From positions 186,001 through 250,000 of the forward strand of contig CANMGT010000002.1 in NCBI GenBank assembly GCA_947497495.1: a stretch of DNA of 64,000 nt. The letters run 5' to 3'. This DNA comes from an uncultured Lentibacter sp. (GTDB lineage Bacteria; Pseudomonadota; Alphaproteobacteria; Rhodobacterales; Rhodobacteraceae). Below are positions 35,752 through 43,943 of this stretch, in pieces. Below the pieces are notes generated by a model. The model saw only the letters and a list, made by a program, of their open reading frames with translations. It was not told the origin of the DNA and did not search any database. A program made the translations under genes and the position numbers. Within the stretch, counting starts at the first letter, position 1, and the number at the start of each line of letters is the position of its first letter.

Positions 35752-36792
35752 TCAGCCAAACATGGCTTCCAGATCAGCGGTTTGCCGTTGGCCCAAATCA
35801 GACTTATGGGTTTCCAAAAAGGCGCTCGCCGATTGCCGCCCTGCCTCTCGCAGGCGATGGATGATAGACGGAACCGCGATCGTCTTTGTGGCGACGGACA
35901 GCTCGTTCATCAGCGCATCATCTGCGATCATATGGATGCGCAGACTTTTCACAGCCCCCTTTTTAACAGCCCCCTCCGCCACCAGCTGCTGCACGAAAGC
36001 AATACTGCGCAACTCGCGTAGCAGTGAAGAGTTGAAGCTAATTTCGTTGATCCTGTTCTGTATCTCTTGCGGCGTTGTGGGCAACCCGTCGCGCTCAAGC
36101 GGGTTGATGTTGATAACCAGCACATCGTCGGGCAGCTCGTCCTCAAAGAGCGGGAAAAGAGCGGGGTTGCCTGTATAGCCCCCGTCCCAGAAGGCCTCAA
36201 GCTTACCTGTCTTAGGATCTTTCAACTCAACCGCCTGAAAAAGCGTTGGCAGACAGGCTGACGCCAAAATAGCATCGGTGCTGATATCGGCTCCCTGAAA
36301 GACACGGACTTTGCCGTCGCGCACCTGTGTGGCGCAGATAAACAGCTCGGGGCCCTCGGCGTTACACACGCGGTCATAGTGAAACTTCTGCACAACGTTT
36401 TCCAGCGGGTTCTGGTAGAGAGCACCCCAAGAATAGGGCGAAACACCGCGGCTCACAGCTTCGCTCCAAGCATAAAGCGGCGATAACTCAAGCGCTTGGC
36501 TCATCAAGGATGAGTTGGGCATCCAGCTGTTCATCCACGCTGGCAGCGCCATGCTTTCAAGGCTTGCGACCTCTCCCCAAAGCCAAGCAAGGTTTTCGCG
36601 CGCGGCTTCGCGGCCTCCTTTGAGCAGCCCGGCCTTTAAAGCCGCGCCGTTGAGCGCTCCAGCGGAGGTTCCGGTGATCGCGGCGATCTCGATATCGCTC
36701 TCTTCAAGCAGGCGGTCAAGCACGCCCCACGTGAAGGCGCCATGCGCCCCGCCACCTTGCAGGGCGAGGCTGATACGCAAAGGCTTGCTCAC
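35752..36792 (-). CDS. Patatin-like phospholipase family protein
   Basis: 346 residues. Oxyanion loop LQGGGAHGAF near residue 12, nucleophile Ser43 in ITGTSAGAL, and the catalytic Asp in FWDGGYTGNP near residue 198: the full Ser-Asp dyad is present. There is no signal peptide. It probably hydrolyses lipid acyl esters. Its ATG overlaps the bdhA stop by 4 bases; in Roseobacters and rhizobia a patatin next to bdhA is often tied to polyhydroxybutyrate metabolism, which is context inference. Confidence 0.9.
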   Translation of the reverse strand: MSKPLRISLALQGGGAHGAFTWGVLDRLLEESDIEIAAITGTSAGALNGAALKAGLLKGGREAARENLAWLWGEVASLESMALPAWMNSWMPNSSLMSQALELSPLYAWSEAVSRGVSPYSWGALYQNPLENVVQKFHYDRVCNAEGPELFICATQVRDGKVRVFQGADISTDAILASACLPTLFQAVELKDPKTGKLEAFWDGGYTGNPALFPLFEDELPDDVLVININPLERDGLPTTPQEIQNRINEISFNSSLLRELRSIAFVQQLVAEGAVKKGAVKSLRIHMIADDALMNELSVATKTIAVPSIIHRLREAGRQSASAFLETHKSDLGQRQTADLEAMFG

Positions 36793-37562
36793 AGAGCTGT
36801 CCAGCCCCCGTCAACGCTGATCGTGGTGCCCGTGATCTGAGCCGCCGCTGGCGAGGCCAGAAAGACCGCTGTGCCGCCAAGCTGCTCGACGGTTGCGAAC
36901 TCTTTGGAGGGCTGGCGCGTGAGCATCACGTTCTTGATAACGTCCTCGCGGCTCATGCCGTATTCCTTCATCGTATCAGGGATTTGCGATTCAACCAGCG
37001 GCGTCAAAACATAACCGGGGCAGATCGCGTTTGCTGTAATCGGCTCTTCGGCTGTCTCCAGCGCGGTCGTTTTGGTGAGGCCAACAACCCCGTGCTTTGC
37101 AGCGATATAAGCAGACTTATAGGGCGAAGCCGTGAGGCCATGCGCCGAGGCCACGTTGATCACCCTGCCCCACCCGGCTTTGCGCATCATGGGCAAGGCA
37201 GCGGCTGTTGTGTGAAAAGCGCTTGAAAGGTTGATCGCGATGATCGCGTCCCACTTGTCTTCCGGGAACGCCTCAATCGGGGCGACGTGCTGGATACCGG
37301 CGTTGTTCACGAGGATATCGCAAGTGCCAGCTTTCTCGATCAAGGCACGGCACTGGCTGCCCTTGGACATATCCGCCTGAATGTAGCGCGCCTTGGTGCC
37401 AGTCTCCTTGGAGATTTCCGCAGCGATGGCGTGGTCTTCGTCACGATCAGTAAAGGAGTTGAGCACAACATCCGCCCCCGCGCGGGCCATTTCCCAGGCG
37501 ATGCCAAGTCCGATGCCAGAGTTTGATCCGGTGATGATTGCCGTTTTACCTGAGAGTGTCAT
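36789..37562 (-). CDS. bdhA: 3-hydroxybutyrate dehydrogenase
   Basis: 257 residues from ATG 37562 (GAGG upstream); the longer frame from 37652 runs through a terminator. Short-chain dehydrogenase: cofactor motif TGSNSGIG at about 11-18, NNAGIQ, catalytic Ser and the YIAAK motif. The sequence AHGLTASPYKSAYIAAKHG and the ending ITGTTISVDGGWTA match BdhA, which oxidises D-3-hydroxybutyrate to acetoacetate with NAD. First gene of a two-gene unit with the patatin. Confidence 0.93.
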   Translation of the reverse strand: MTLSGKTAIITGSNSGIGLGIAWEMARAGADVVLNSFTDRDEDHAIAAEISKETGTKARYIQADMSKGSQCRALIEKAGTCDILVNNAGIQHVAPIEAFPEDKWDAIIAINLSSAFHTTAAALPMMRKAGWGRVINVASAHGLTASPYKSAYIAAKHGVVGLTKTTALETAEEPITANAICPGYVLTPLVESQIPDTMKEYGMSREDVIKNVMLTRQPSKEFATVEQLGGTAVFLASPAAAQITGTTISVDGGWTAL

Positions 37563-37634
37563 AGCGCCTCGCTTGTTAATGCTGCACGTGCAACATAGAC
37601 GGAAGCCACGGCATGGGAAAGCAAGCATTACGCC

Positions 37635-37663
37635 AAAAAAAAACGCCAGCACAAGGCTGGCGT
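37635..37663 (-). terminator. Strong Rho-independent terminator of candidate small RNA C
   Basis: Perfect 8-bp stem with a 5-base loop and nine T on the minus strand. It lies upstream of bdhA and so also isolates bdhA from transcription entering from the right. Confidence 0.85.
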
Positions 37664-37711
37664 CAAGTTATTGAGGCAGGTTTCATACAGGCAAGAAACC
37701 TATCGAGCAGT
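37635..37711 (-). ncRNA. Candidate small RNA C (about 75 nt) between bdhA and the YejA-like gene
   Basis: On the minus strand: -35 TTGGCC (37746-37741), 17-base spacer, -10 TATAAA (37723-37718), then a 7-bp hairpin (AGGTTTC 37678-37684 with GAAACCT 37695-37701), a short unpaired linker, and a strong terminator. The terminator is ACGCCAGC (37643-37650) with GCTGGCGT (37656-37663), followed by nine T. No annotated minus-strand gene could use this terminator. The layout is that of an Hfq-type small RNA. Not shown to be transcribed. Confidence 0.55.
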
Positions 37712-37717
37712 GACACC

Positions 37718-37746
37718 TTTATAAGCAATCGAGCGCTTGAGGCCAA
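37718..37746 (-). promoter_or_regulatory. Sigma70-type promoter for candidate small RNA C
   Basis: TTGGCC and TATAAA separated by exactly 17 bases on the minus strand, about 7 bases before the predicted transcript start. Confidence 0.5.
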
Positions 37747-37825
37747 GCTAAAAGTTTGAAAGCCCGTTTACCAAGGGTTAGGGTTTGCGTTAACAAAACA
37801 AGGTTGCAGCGGGATTGTTACCAAA

Positions 37826-39658
37826 ATGAGATCAGTTTTTTTCCGAGCGCTTGCAGGGATTTGCGGCGGTTTTTTAAGCCTAGGAGTGGTGACAGCCCTA
37901 GCGATTCCCGCGCAAGCTGAGCCGCGGCATGGCATAGCTATGTATGGCGCACCTGCCCTACCACCAGACTTTGTGTCGCTTCCCTATGCCAACCCGAACG
38001 CACCCAAAGGCGGCAGCTTCGTTACGGGCAACACCGGCGGCTTTGACAGTCTCAATCCGTTTGTGCGCAAAGGCACCGCTCCCTGGCAGCTCAGATTTCT
38101 AGCATACGAGTCCTTAATGGGACGTAACTGGGACGAACCTTTTGCGCTCTACGGCTTGTTGGCCGAATCGGTTGAGGTGGGGAATCAGCGTGAATGGGTC
38201 GAATTTACCCTACGCGAGGAGGCCCGATTCTCTGATGGCAGCCCGGTCACGGTTGAAGACGTGATCTGGAGCTATGAGACACTCGGCACCGAGGGCCATG
38301 CGCGCTATCGCGGGCTGCATGCGCAGATCGAGACAATCGAGCAGACAGGCCCGCGCAAGGTGCGGCTTACGTTCAATGTTGCCAACCGCGAGTTGGCGCT
38401 GGTAGCGGGTCTGCGCCCTATCCTGAAAAAGGCCCAGTGGGAGGGGAAAGATTTCACCCGCTCGGGCTTTGACGTGGCCCCGATCGGAACGGCGCCCTAC
38501 GTGATCGACAGCTATGAGCCGAACCGCTCGCTCAGCCTCAAGCGCAACCCCAATTATTGGGGCAAGAACCTGCCGCTGATGCAGGGCGTGGCCAACTTTG
38601 ACGAAATCCGCATGGAGTTTTTCGGCGATGAATCGGTGCTGCTGGAGGCTTTCAAAGCGGGTGTGCTGAACGTGAAGCGCGAGTATAACGCCAACAAGTG
38701 GAACACCGCCTACACATTCCCTGCCCGCACGCGCGGAGACGTGGTTTTGTCGGAGTTCAGTGACGGCAAGCCAAGCGGCATCACAGGCTTCGTTATGAAC
38801 ACACGCCTGCCTAAATTTGCCGACTGGCGGGTGCGCGAGGCGCTCACGCTGGCGTTCAACTTCGAGTATATGAACGAGGTGGTGACTGGCAATTCGCAAA
38901 GCCGGATTACCTCATATTTTTCAGGCACTTCACTGGGGATGAGCCATACAGCCGCCGAGGGGCAAGTGGCGCAGCTTCTGGCTCCTTTTGCCGACAGCCT
39001 GATCCCCGGTGTGATGGAGGGCTACGCTCTGCCCGTCTCGGACGGCACCAAGCGCAACCGCAAGAACCTCAGGCGCGCGATCAAGCTGCTTGAGGAGGCC
39101 GGCTGGAGCGCCGCGGACGGCACGCTCAGAAACGCCGAGGGCGAGGCTTTTACCTTTTCAATATTGCTGCCTTTGGGCGCCTCCGAGCTGAAGGCTTTTG
39201 CCGACATCTATGTGCAGTCTCTGGCGCGGCTTGGCATCGAGGCCACGGTCGAGACAACCGATAACGCACAGTATTTCGCGCGCCAGGGCAGCTATGACTT
39301 TGACATGACAGATATCCGCCGCGGCTTCACGCTCAGCCCCGGCAACGAGCAGACAACCTACTGGGGCGCGCGCGGCGTTGACGAGCCGGGTTCGCGCAAC
39401 CTCATGGGGATGAACGTGCCTGCAGCCGAGGCGATGATCAAAGCCATGGTTGGCACTGATGATCCGGAGGTTTTCACAGCCGCTGTGCGCGCGCTCGATC
39501 GCATCCTGACGGCGGGGCGTTATGTGATCCCGACCTATGCTTTTGGCACCACACGCATCGCCCATGTCAAAGAGCTGAAGCACCCTGACGCGGTGCCTGT
39601 TAACGGCGCTGGCTACTGGTATGCGCCGCCTGTCTGGTGGTTTGAAGAGGCACGCTGA
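37826..39658 (+). CDS. ABC transporter substrate-binding protein, YejA-like (peptide/microcin C type)
   Basis: 610 residues with a signal peptide (ending about residue 31, ALAIPAQA). SBP_bac_5 fold: GISMY-like RHGIAMYGAPALPPDFVSLPYANPNAPKGG, FDSLNPFVRKG, and the long C-terminal lobe with FDMTDIRRGFTLSPGNEQ. Length and the N-terminal block match YejA. It binds an oligopeptide-like solute in the periplasm. The yejBEF permease and ATPase genes do not follow, so it is an orphan here and probably works with a system elsewhere. Confidence 0.88.
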   Translation: MRSVFFRALAGICGGFLSLGVVTALAIPAQAEPRHGIAMYGAPALPPDFVSLPYANPNAPKGGSFVTGNTGGFDSLNPFVRKGTAPWQLRFLAYESLMGRNWDEPFALYGLLAESVEVGNQREWVEFTLREEARFSDGSPVTVEDVIWSYETLGTEGHARYRGLHAQIETIEQTGPRKVRLTFNVANRELALVAGLRPILKKAQWEGKDFTRSGFDVAPIGTAPYVIDSYEPNRSLSLKRNPNYWGKNLPLMQGVANFDEIRMEFFGDESVLLEAFKAGVLNVKREYNANKWNTAYTFPARTRGDVVLSEFSDGKPSGITGFVMNTRLPKFADWRVREALTLAFNFEYMNEVVTGNSQSRITSYFSGTSLGMSHTAAEGQVAQLLAPFADSLIPGVMEGYALPVSDGTKRNRKNLRRAIKLLEEAGWSAADGTLRNAEGEAFTFSILLPLGASELKAFADIYVQSLARLGIEATVETTDNAQYFARQGSYDFDMTDIRRGFTLSPGNEQTTYWGARGVDEPGSRNLMGMNVPAAEAMIKAMVGTDDPEVFTAAVRALDRILTAGRYVIPTYAFGTTRIAHVKELKHPDAVPVNGAGYWYAPPVWWFEEAR

Positions 39659-39734
39659 ATGCACAAACGTCTTAAAAGCCGCTAAACGCTGCGCCGAAAT
39701 GGTAAACGGCGCGCAGCTTGGCCAAACATGCGCT

Positions 39735-39786
39735 GCCTACGGTATGCAGCTCTGCGTGCAGCTTTCCGTGCAGAACGCGTGCATAC
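39735..39786 (-). repeat. 52-base TGCA-array element, copy 2 (inverted)
   Basis: The reverse complement matches 27701-27752 at 48 of 52 positions. All four TGCA cores and their 11-12-12 spacing are kept, and the four differences fall outside the cores. The octamer GGCCAAAC lies to the left of both copies on the plus strand (27692-27699 and 39720-39727). It sits between the YejA-like gene and the Pho box of arsC. Confidence 0.8.
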
Positions 39787-39799
39787 GTTTTTGCGCCAA

Positions 39800-39836
39800 A
39801 AGTTAAGGCCAATTAACTTAATGCAGCGCGCGCTGC
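39800..39836. promoter_or_regulatory. Two palindromes between the TGCA array and the arsC Pho box
   Basis: AAGTTAA (39800-39806) with TTAACTT (39813-39819), then the perfect 14-base palindrome GCAGCGCGCGCTGC (39823-39836). Either could be an operator or a hairpin ending the YejA-like transcript; there is no T run. Confidence 0.4.
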
Positions 39837-39844
39837 GTTCAGGG

Positions 39845-39862
39845 TTGTCACAAAACTTTCAC
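39845..39862 (+). promoter_or_regulatory. Pho box upstream of arsC-aquaporin pair
   Basis: TTGTCAC (39845) and CTTTCAC (39856) are 11 bases apart with an A4 spacer, 15 of 18 positions matching the PhoB consensus. A poor third repeat (AGCACAG, 39867) keeps the spacing. The site ends 55 bases before the arsC start. Confidence 0.7.
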
Positions 39863-39917
39863 TCGCAGCACAGGTGCGCTTAAGGTAGTCCGGATCCACA
39901 AAAGTTAGGACAGTATC

Positions 39918-40397
39918 ATGCTCAACATTCTTGTGCTTTGCACCGGCAACTCGGCGCGCTCTATCTTGCTGGAGGCGATCCTCAATGCGCAGTCAGGCGG
40001 CGCGGTTAAGGCCTATTCGGCGGGCAGCCAGCCTGCGGGAGCGGTGCATCCGCAGTCGCTCATCCTGCTGTCGCGTGAGGGCTATGACGTGAGCGAAGCG
40101 CGTTCCAAAAGCTGGGACGCGTTCGCCGTAGCCGACGCGCCGAAGATGGATGCTGTCATCACGGTTTGTGCCTCGGCAGCGGGCGAGACTTGCCCCTATT
40201 GGCCCGGCTCTCCTGTCACAGCCCATTGGGGCGTTGACGACCCGGCAGCCGCAACGGAGGAAAACTGGGACAGCGCGTTTAACACCGCCTATGCTATTCT
40301 CAAACGCCGCGCCGAGGCCTTTTTGGCACAGCCGGTTGAAACGATGGACAGCGCCGCGCTCAAAGCCGCGTTGGACGCAGCTGGAGCCGTAGAATGA
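39918..40397 (+). CDS. arsC: ArsC-type arsenate reductase / low-molecular-weight phosphatase-like protein
   Basis: 159 residues, start preceded by AGGA. The active-site loop CTGNSARS places the catalytic Cys8 and Arg14 as in thioredoxin-linked ArsC and LMW protein tyrosine phosphatases. A second Cys pair (VCASAAGETCPYWPG, around 93-101) matches the redox Cys of ArsC, which favours arsenate reductase over phosphatase. It should reduce arsenate to arsenite in the cytoplasm. It overlaps the aquaporin gene by 4 bases and lies behind a Pho box. Confidence 0.87.
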   Translation: MLNILVLCTGNSARSILLEAILNAQSGGAVKAYSAGSQPAGAVHPQSLILLSREGYDVSEARSKSWDAFAVADAPKMDAVITVCASAAGETCPYWPGSPVTAHWGVDDPAAATEENWDSAFNTAYAILKRRAEAFLAQPVETMDSAALKAALDAAGAVE

Positions 40398-41050
40398 CGC
40401 AGAAACTTCTCGCAGAGCTGATCGGAACAGCCTTTCTTTTAATCGGTGTCATCGGTTCGGGCATCATGGGCGAGACGCTTGCAGAGGGCAACACAGCCAT
40501 CGCGCTCTTGGCCAATGCGATTGCCACGGGATGCATCCTGTATGGCATAATCACGACGCTTGGCCCCGTTTCCGGCGCGCATTTCAACCCGGCGGTGACG
40601 CTGTTTTTCAGCCTGCGCGGCGAGCACAAATGGCGTGAATTCGCTCCCTACGTTGTTGCACAGGTGATCGGCGCTGTGCTGGGCGTCTGGGCTGCGCATA
40701 TCATGTTTGACTTGCCCGTTCTGCAAGTGAGCGAAACCATGCACCGCACCGGTGGTGCGCAATGGTTCAGCGAAGTGATCGCCACTTTGGGCCTGCTGTT
40801 CGTGATTGTGGGCGGTGTGCACCACAAGCCTGACACCGTGCCGCCGCTTGTGGGCCTCTACATTACCGGTGCTTACTGGTTTACCTCCTCAACCAGCTTT
40901 GCCAACCCTGCGGTGACGCTGGCGCGCGGCTTTTCCGACACTTTTGCAGGCATCTACCCCGGGCATATCGCGATGTTTGTGGTGATGCAGCTGGTCGGTG
41001 TTGGCGTGGCGCTTGCGCTGCTGCCAAGGTTGTTCACGCCAGAGACGTAA
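40394..41050 (+). CDS. MIP/aquaporin family channel, AqpS-like
   Basis: 218 residues with six hydrophobic segments and both pore motifs as NPA (HFNPAVTL near residue 62 and SFANPAVTLARG near 175). The selectivity Arg follows the second NPA. In rhizobia AqpS next to arsC lets arsenite leave the cell; the overlap with arsC suggests the same here. Other small solutes (water, glycerol) remain possible. Confidence 0.9.
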   Translation: MTQKLLAELIGTAFLLIGVIGSGIMGETLAEGNTAIALLANAIATGCILYGIITTLGPVSGAHFNPAVTLFFSLRGEHKWREFAPYVVAQVIGAVLGVWAAHIMFDLPVLQVSETMHRTGGAQWFSEVIATLGLLFVIVGGVHHKPDTVPPLVGLYITGAYWFTSSTSFANPAVTLARGFSDTFAGIYPGHIAMFVVMQLVGVGVALALLPRLFTPET

Positions 41051-41687
41051 CCCAAAGCACCGTCGCATCGTCAGAGCTGACGGAAACAAGGTTGTGGCCC
41101 ATCGACGCGTCGTAATAGGCGCTGTCGCCACGCTTGAGTTCGGCGGGTTCGTAAAACTCGGTGTAAAGCCGCACAACGCCTGTCAAAACATAGAGAAACT
41201 CTTCGCCGTCGTGGCGCACCCAGCCGTCAAACTCGTCCATTTTGCGCGCACGGATGCGGGCGCGGTAGGGCAGCATCTTCTTCTTGGTGAGGCTCTCGGC
41301 CAGCAAGTCATGCTCGTAGGTTGCCGTAACATGGTGCGCGCCTTCGCCCTCGCGGGTCACGTTCATGCGCCCCGTCACCTGCCCCTTTTCGGGCGGCGTA
41401 AACAGTTGCGGCACCGTGATCTGCAAGCCAGTGGCAAGCTTTTTAAGCGCTTCATAGGTGGGTGACATCTGGCCGTTCTCGATCTTGGACAGCGTCGAGC
41501 GCGCAAGGCCCGCCTGTTTGCTGGCCTGCTCAAGCGTCAGCCCCAACGACTTGCGCAGCTCGCGCACACGCTCGCCAAGGTTTAGCTCGGCGGCGATATG
41601 GCTGTCACCGTTCTCGCGCGCAATGCGGATCAGCGCTTTTGGGCCGAGCTTGTCTGGGTCATGCTTGTCTGTCATGTCCGCTTTCAT
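41034..41687 (-). CDS. XRE family regulator with C-terminal cupin domain
   Basis: 217 residues from ATG 41687 (ATG 41675 is an equal alternative). HTH at about 38-95 (LRKSLGLTLEQASKQAGLARSTLSKIENGQMSPTYE), then a small-molecule-binding cupin (about 140-215: DGWVRHDGEEFLYVLTGVVRLYTE). This architecture is common in regulators of amino acid or acyl-CoA metabolism. It diverges from the acyl-CoA ligase gene with only 53 bases between, so it probably controls that gene. Its last 17 bases overlap the aquaporin gene. Confidence 0.88.
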   Translation of the reverse strand: MKADMTDKHDPDKLGPKALIRIARENGDSHIAAELNLGERVRELRKSLGLTLEQASKQAGLARSTLSKIENGQMSPTYEALKKLATGLQITVPQLFTPPEKGQVTGRMNVTREGEGAHHVTATYEHDLLAESLTKKKMLPYRARIRARKMDEFDGWVRHDGEEFLYVLTGVVRLYTEFYEPAELKRGDSAYYDASMGHNLVSVSSDDATVLWVTSLA

Positions 41688-41740
41688 AAGGATGCGCGCC
41701 CTCACTTGCAACTCGCCGCAACTGGGCCTAGCAAAGCGCT

Positions 41741-43240
41741 ATGCGTTCGATATTTGACAACGGGCCGCAAGCGCCCTGCCCCTCGCCGTTCAACCTTGCC
41801 GCACATGTCTTGGCAAAGGCTGCCACACAGCCTGAGAAGACGGCGCTTGAGGTGATGTCTGCGGCAAGCACGCAAGCTTGGACATATGGCCAGCTGGAAG
41901 CCACCGTGCGCGCGGTTGGCACGGGCTATCTGAACGCTGGCCTCAAGGCGGGAGACATCGTGTTGCTCAGGCTTGGCAACACTGTCGAGTTTCCGCTGGC
42001 TTACCTCGGCGCGATCGCTGTCGGGCTTGTGCCGGTGCCGACGTCGTCGCAGCTTACCCTGCGCGAAGTCGAGAAGATGATCGCCCAGCTTTCGCCTGCT
42101 GCCGTGGTGGCTGGCAAGGGCGTAGCCTGCCCTGAAAGCGGCGCTTTCCTGCGCCTCACCGAAGCTGATCTGCGTGCCATGCACAGCCTGCCGCCCTGTG
42201 ACTACGCGATGGGCGCGCCGGAGCGTCTGGCTTATATCGTCTACACCTCCGGCACCTCGGGCACGCCGCGCGCTGTGATGCATGCGCACCGAGCTATCTG
42301 GGCGCGCCAGATGATGATGAACGGTTGGTATAATTTGCAGCAGAGCGACAGGCTGTGCCATGCGGGCGCCTTCAACTGGACCTATACACTCGGCACCGGA
42401 TTGATGGACCCTTGGACACTGGGCGCGACGGCGCTTATCCCTGCGGACGGGGTTGCGCCCGAGGTGTTGCCGGAGCTGATGCAACGCCACGGAGCGACTA
42501 TTTTTGCCGCTGCTCCGGGGGTTTACCGCAAGATGTTAAAGTCGGGTAAAACCTTCAACCTGCCCGACCTACGCCACGGTCTCTCGGCCGGCGAAAAGCT
42601 GAGCGAGACAATCCGCAAGGACTGGCGCGCCGCGGCGGGCTGCGAAATATACGAGGCCTACGGCATGTCAGAATGCTCGACCTTTCTCTCGGCCAGCCCG
42701 GCGCACCCTGCCGAGGCGGGCTGCCTTGGCCAGCCGCAGACAGGCCGCAAGATCGCGCTGCTGGGCGAAAACGGCCCTGTTGCGCTTGGCGAGCAAGGCC
42801 AGATCGCCGTGCACCGTTCTGATGCGGGTTTGATGCTTGGCTACTACGGCGCCGAAGCGCAAACACAGGCGCGCTTTGAGGGCGAGTGGTTTCTCACTGG
42901 AGACCTTGGCATCATGCACACGAGCGGCCAGATCGAATACGCAGGCCGCGCGGACGACATGATGAACGCAGGAGGCTACCGAGTTTCGCCCATCGAAGTC
43001 GAGCACGCGTTGCACGGGTTTGAGGGCCTGACAGGCTTGGCTGTGACCGATGTGGAAGTGAAGCAAGATGTGCGCGTCATCGCCTGTTTTTACACCGCAG
43101 AGCGCGAGATCGACGAACAGGCCCTGAAGGCCTACGCGGAAGCCCGCCTCGCCGCCTACAAACGCCCCAAGCTTTACCGCCGGATCGATGACCTCCCCCT
43201 AGGGCCAAACGGAAAGATCAGGCGCACGGCTTTGCGGTAG
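41741..43240 (+). CDS. AMP-dependent acyl-CoA synthetase/ligase (benzoate-CoA ligase-like)
   Basis: 499 residues. ATP-binding loop YTSGTSGTPRAVMH (about 167-180), adenylation motif EIYEAYGMSECS, and hinge TGDLGIMHTSGQIEYAGRADDMMNAGGYRVSP; catalytic Lys in PNGKIRR at the C terminus. It activates a carboxylic acid to its CoA thioester. Short aromatic or aliphatic acids are possible; the substrate is not clear. Divergent XRE-cupin regulator upstream. Confidence 0.88.
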   Translation: MRSIFDNGPQAPCPSPFNLAAHVLAKAATQPEKTALEVMSAASTQAWTYGQLEATVRAVGTGYLNAGLKAGDIVLLRLGNTVEFPLAYLGAIAVGLVPVPTSSQLTLREVEKMIAQLSPAAVVAGKGVACPESGAFLRLTEADLRAMHSLPPCDYAMGAPERLAYIVYTSGTSGTPRAVMHAHRAIWARQMMMNGWYNLQQSDRLCHAGAFNWTYTLGTGLMDPWTLGATALIPADGVAPEVLPELMQRHGATIFAAAPGVYRKMLKSGKTFNLPDLRHGLSAGEKLSETIRKDWRAAAGCEIYEAYGMSECSTFLSASPAHPAEAGCLGQPQTGRKIALLGENGPVALGEQGQIAVHRSDAGLMLGYYGAEAQTQARFEGEWFLTGDLGIMHTSGQIEYAGRADDMMNAGGYRVSPIEVEHALHGFEGLTGLAVTDVEVKQDVRVIACFYTAEREIDEQALKAYAEARLAAYKRPKLYRRIDDLPLGPNGKIRRTALR

Positions 43241-43633
43241 GCAGGAAATGTCTTGCGCCAACCCACCCTGCGCAAGCGACGGGTGCAGCAAAACGGCGAA
43301 GGTTTCCGGTTCGGCCCACACGACAACGCCAAGCAAAAGACAGGCCATTCCAAAGGCTGCCATCGAGCCAACGAAAAGCGCCTTGGCGTTGCGTAGGGCC
43401 GACAGCGCAAGACGGCCCGTTCCCAGAGCCAGCCAGCGCATGCCAAGGCCGCATTTCTGCGCCCCCCGCGCCAGCCACTTCAAGTGGCGCAACGTGAGCC
43501 GCACGCGCAGGGATGCGGGCTCAAACTCAACGAAGGGGATATCGTCGCCGTGGTGTTGTGTGGGTTGGGTTTGCTTCGGCTTGAGAGATCTGCGCCTCTT
43601 TGAGCTGAACCTGCCGTCTTGGTCTACCGCCAT
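43199..43633 (-). CDS. Hypothetical protein with one membrane segment
   Basis: 144 residues from ATG 43633 (AAGG about 9 bases upstream). N-terminal 40 residues are charged (GRFSSKRRRSLKPKQTQ); one hydrophobic segment lies around 87-110 (ALFVGSMAAFGMACLLLGVV). Its last 42 bases overlap the 3' end of the ligase gene, which is unusual and lowers confidence. No family recognised. The region would otherwise be an unusually long empty stretch. Confidence 0.5.
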   Translation of the reverse strand: MAVDQDGRFSSKRRRSLKPKQTQPTQHHGDDIPFVEFEPASLRVRLTLRHLKWLARGAQKCGLGMRWLALGTGRLALSALRNAKALFVGSMAAFGMACLLLGVVVWAEPETFAVLLHPSLAQGGLAQDISCLPQSRAPDLSVWP

Positions 43634-43728
43634 TGCCTGATGCCTTTGCTGAATGAATGCCTCAATTTAGAATCGCTATTGCACAACCATACAGGCAATA
43701 AGCCATTGTTTTAAATTGTTTTTTAGTT

Positions 43729-43806
43729 TGCAAATTTGCACTTTGCAAAAGCCACCCCTCTCTAACGCGCAGGCCAACTTGAGCCATTTTGGGAAATTAT
43801 CCCAAA
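43729..43806. promoter_or_regulatory. Palindromic sites in the gap before the dsbA-like gene
   Basis: The 310-base gap 43634-43943 is AT-rich and holds a perfect 12-base palindrome TGCAAATTTGCA (43729-43740), followed by a further TTTGCAAA-like copy, and a 7-bp inverted repeat TTTGGGA (43788-43794)/TCCCAAA (43800-43806). They look like regulator sites for the rightward operon or the leftward hypothetical gene. No protein gene seen in the gap. Confidence 0.45.
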
Positions 43807-43943
43807 TCACGGGCCATGCCGTCCACCCCGACTTTCAGGCAAAATTTGAAAATACAGAAATGGTGAGGTCAAACAGCTTTTGAACGTTCGGTAAATCGCT
43901 TTTACCTCTCCCCTTTCGTCGCCAAAGCCATTAGGGAAGCTCT

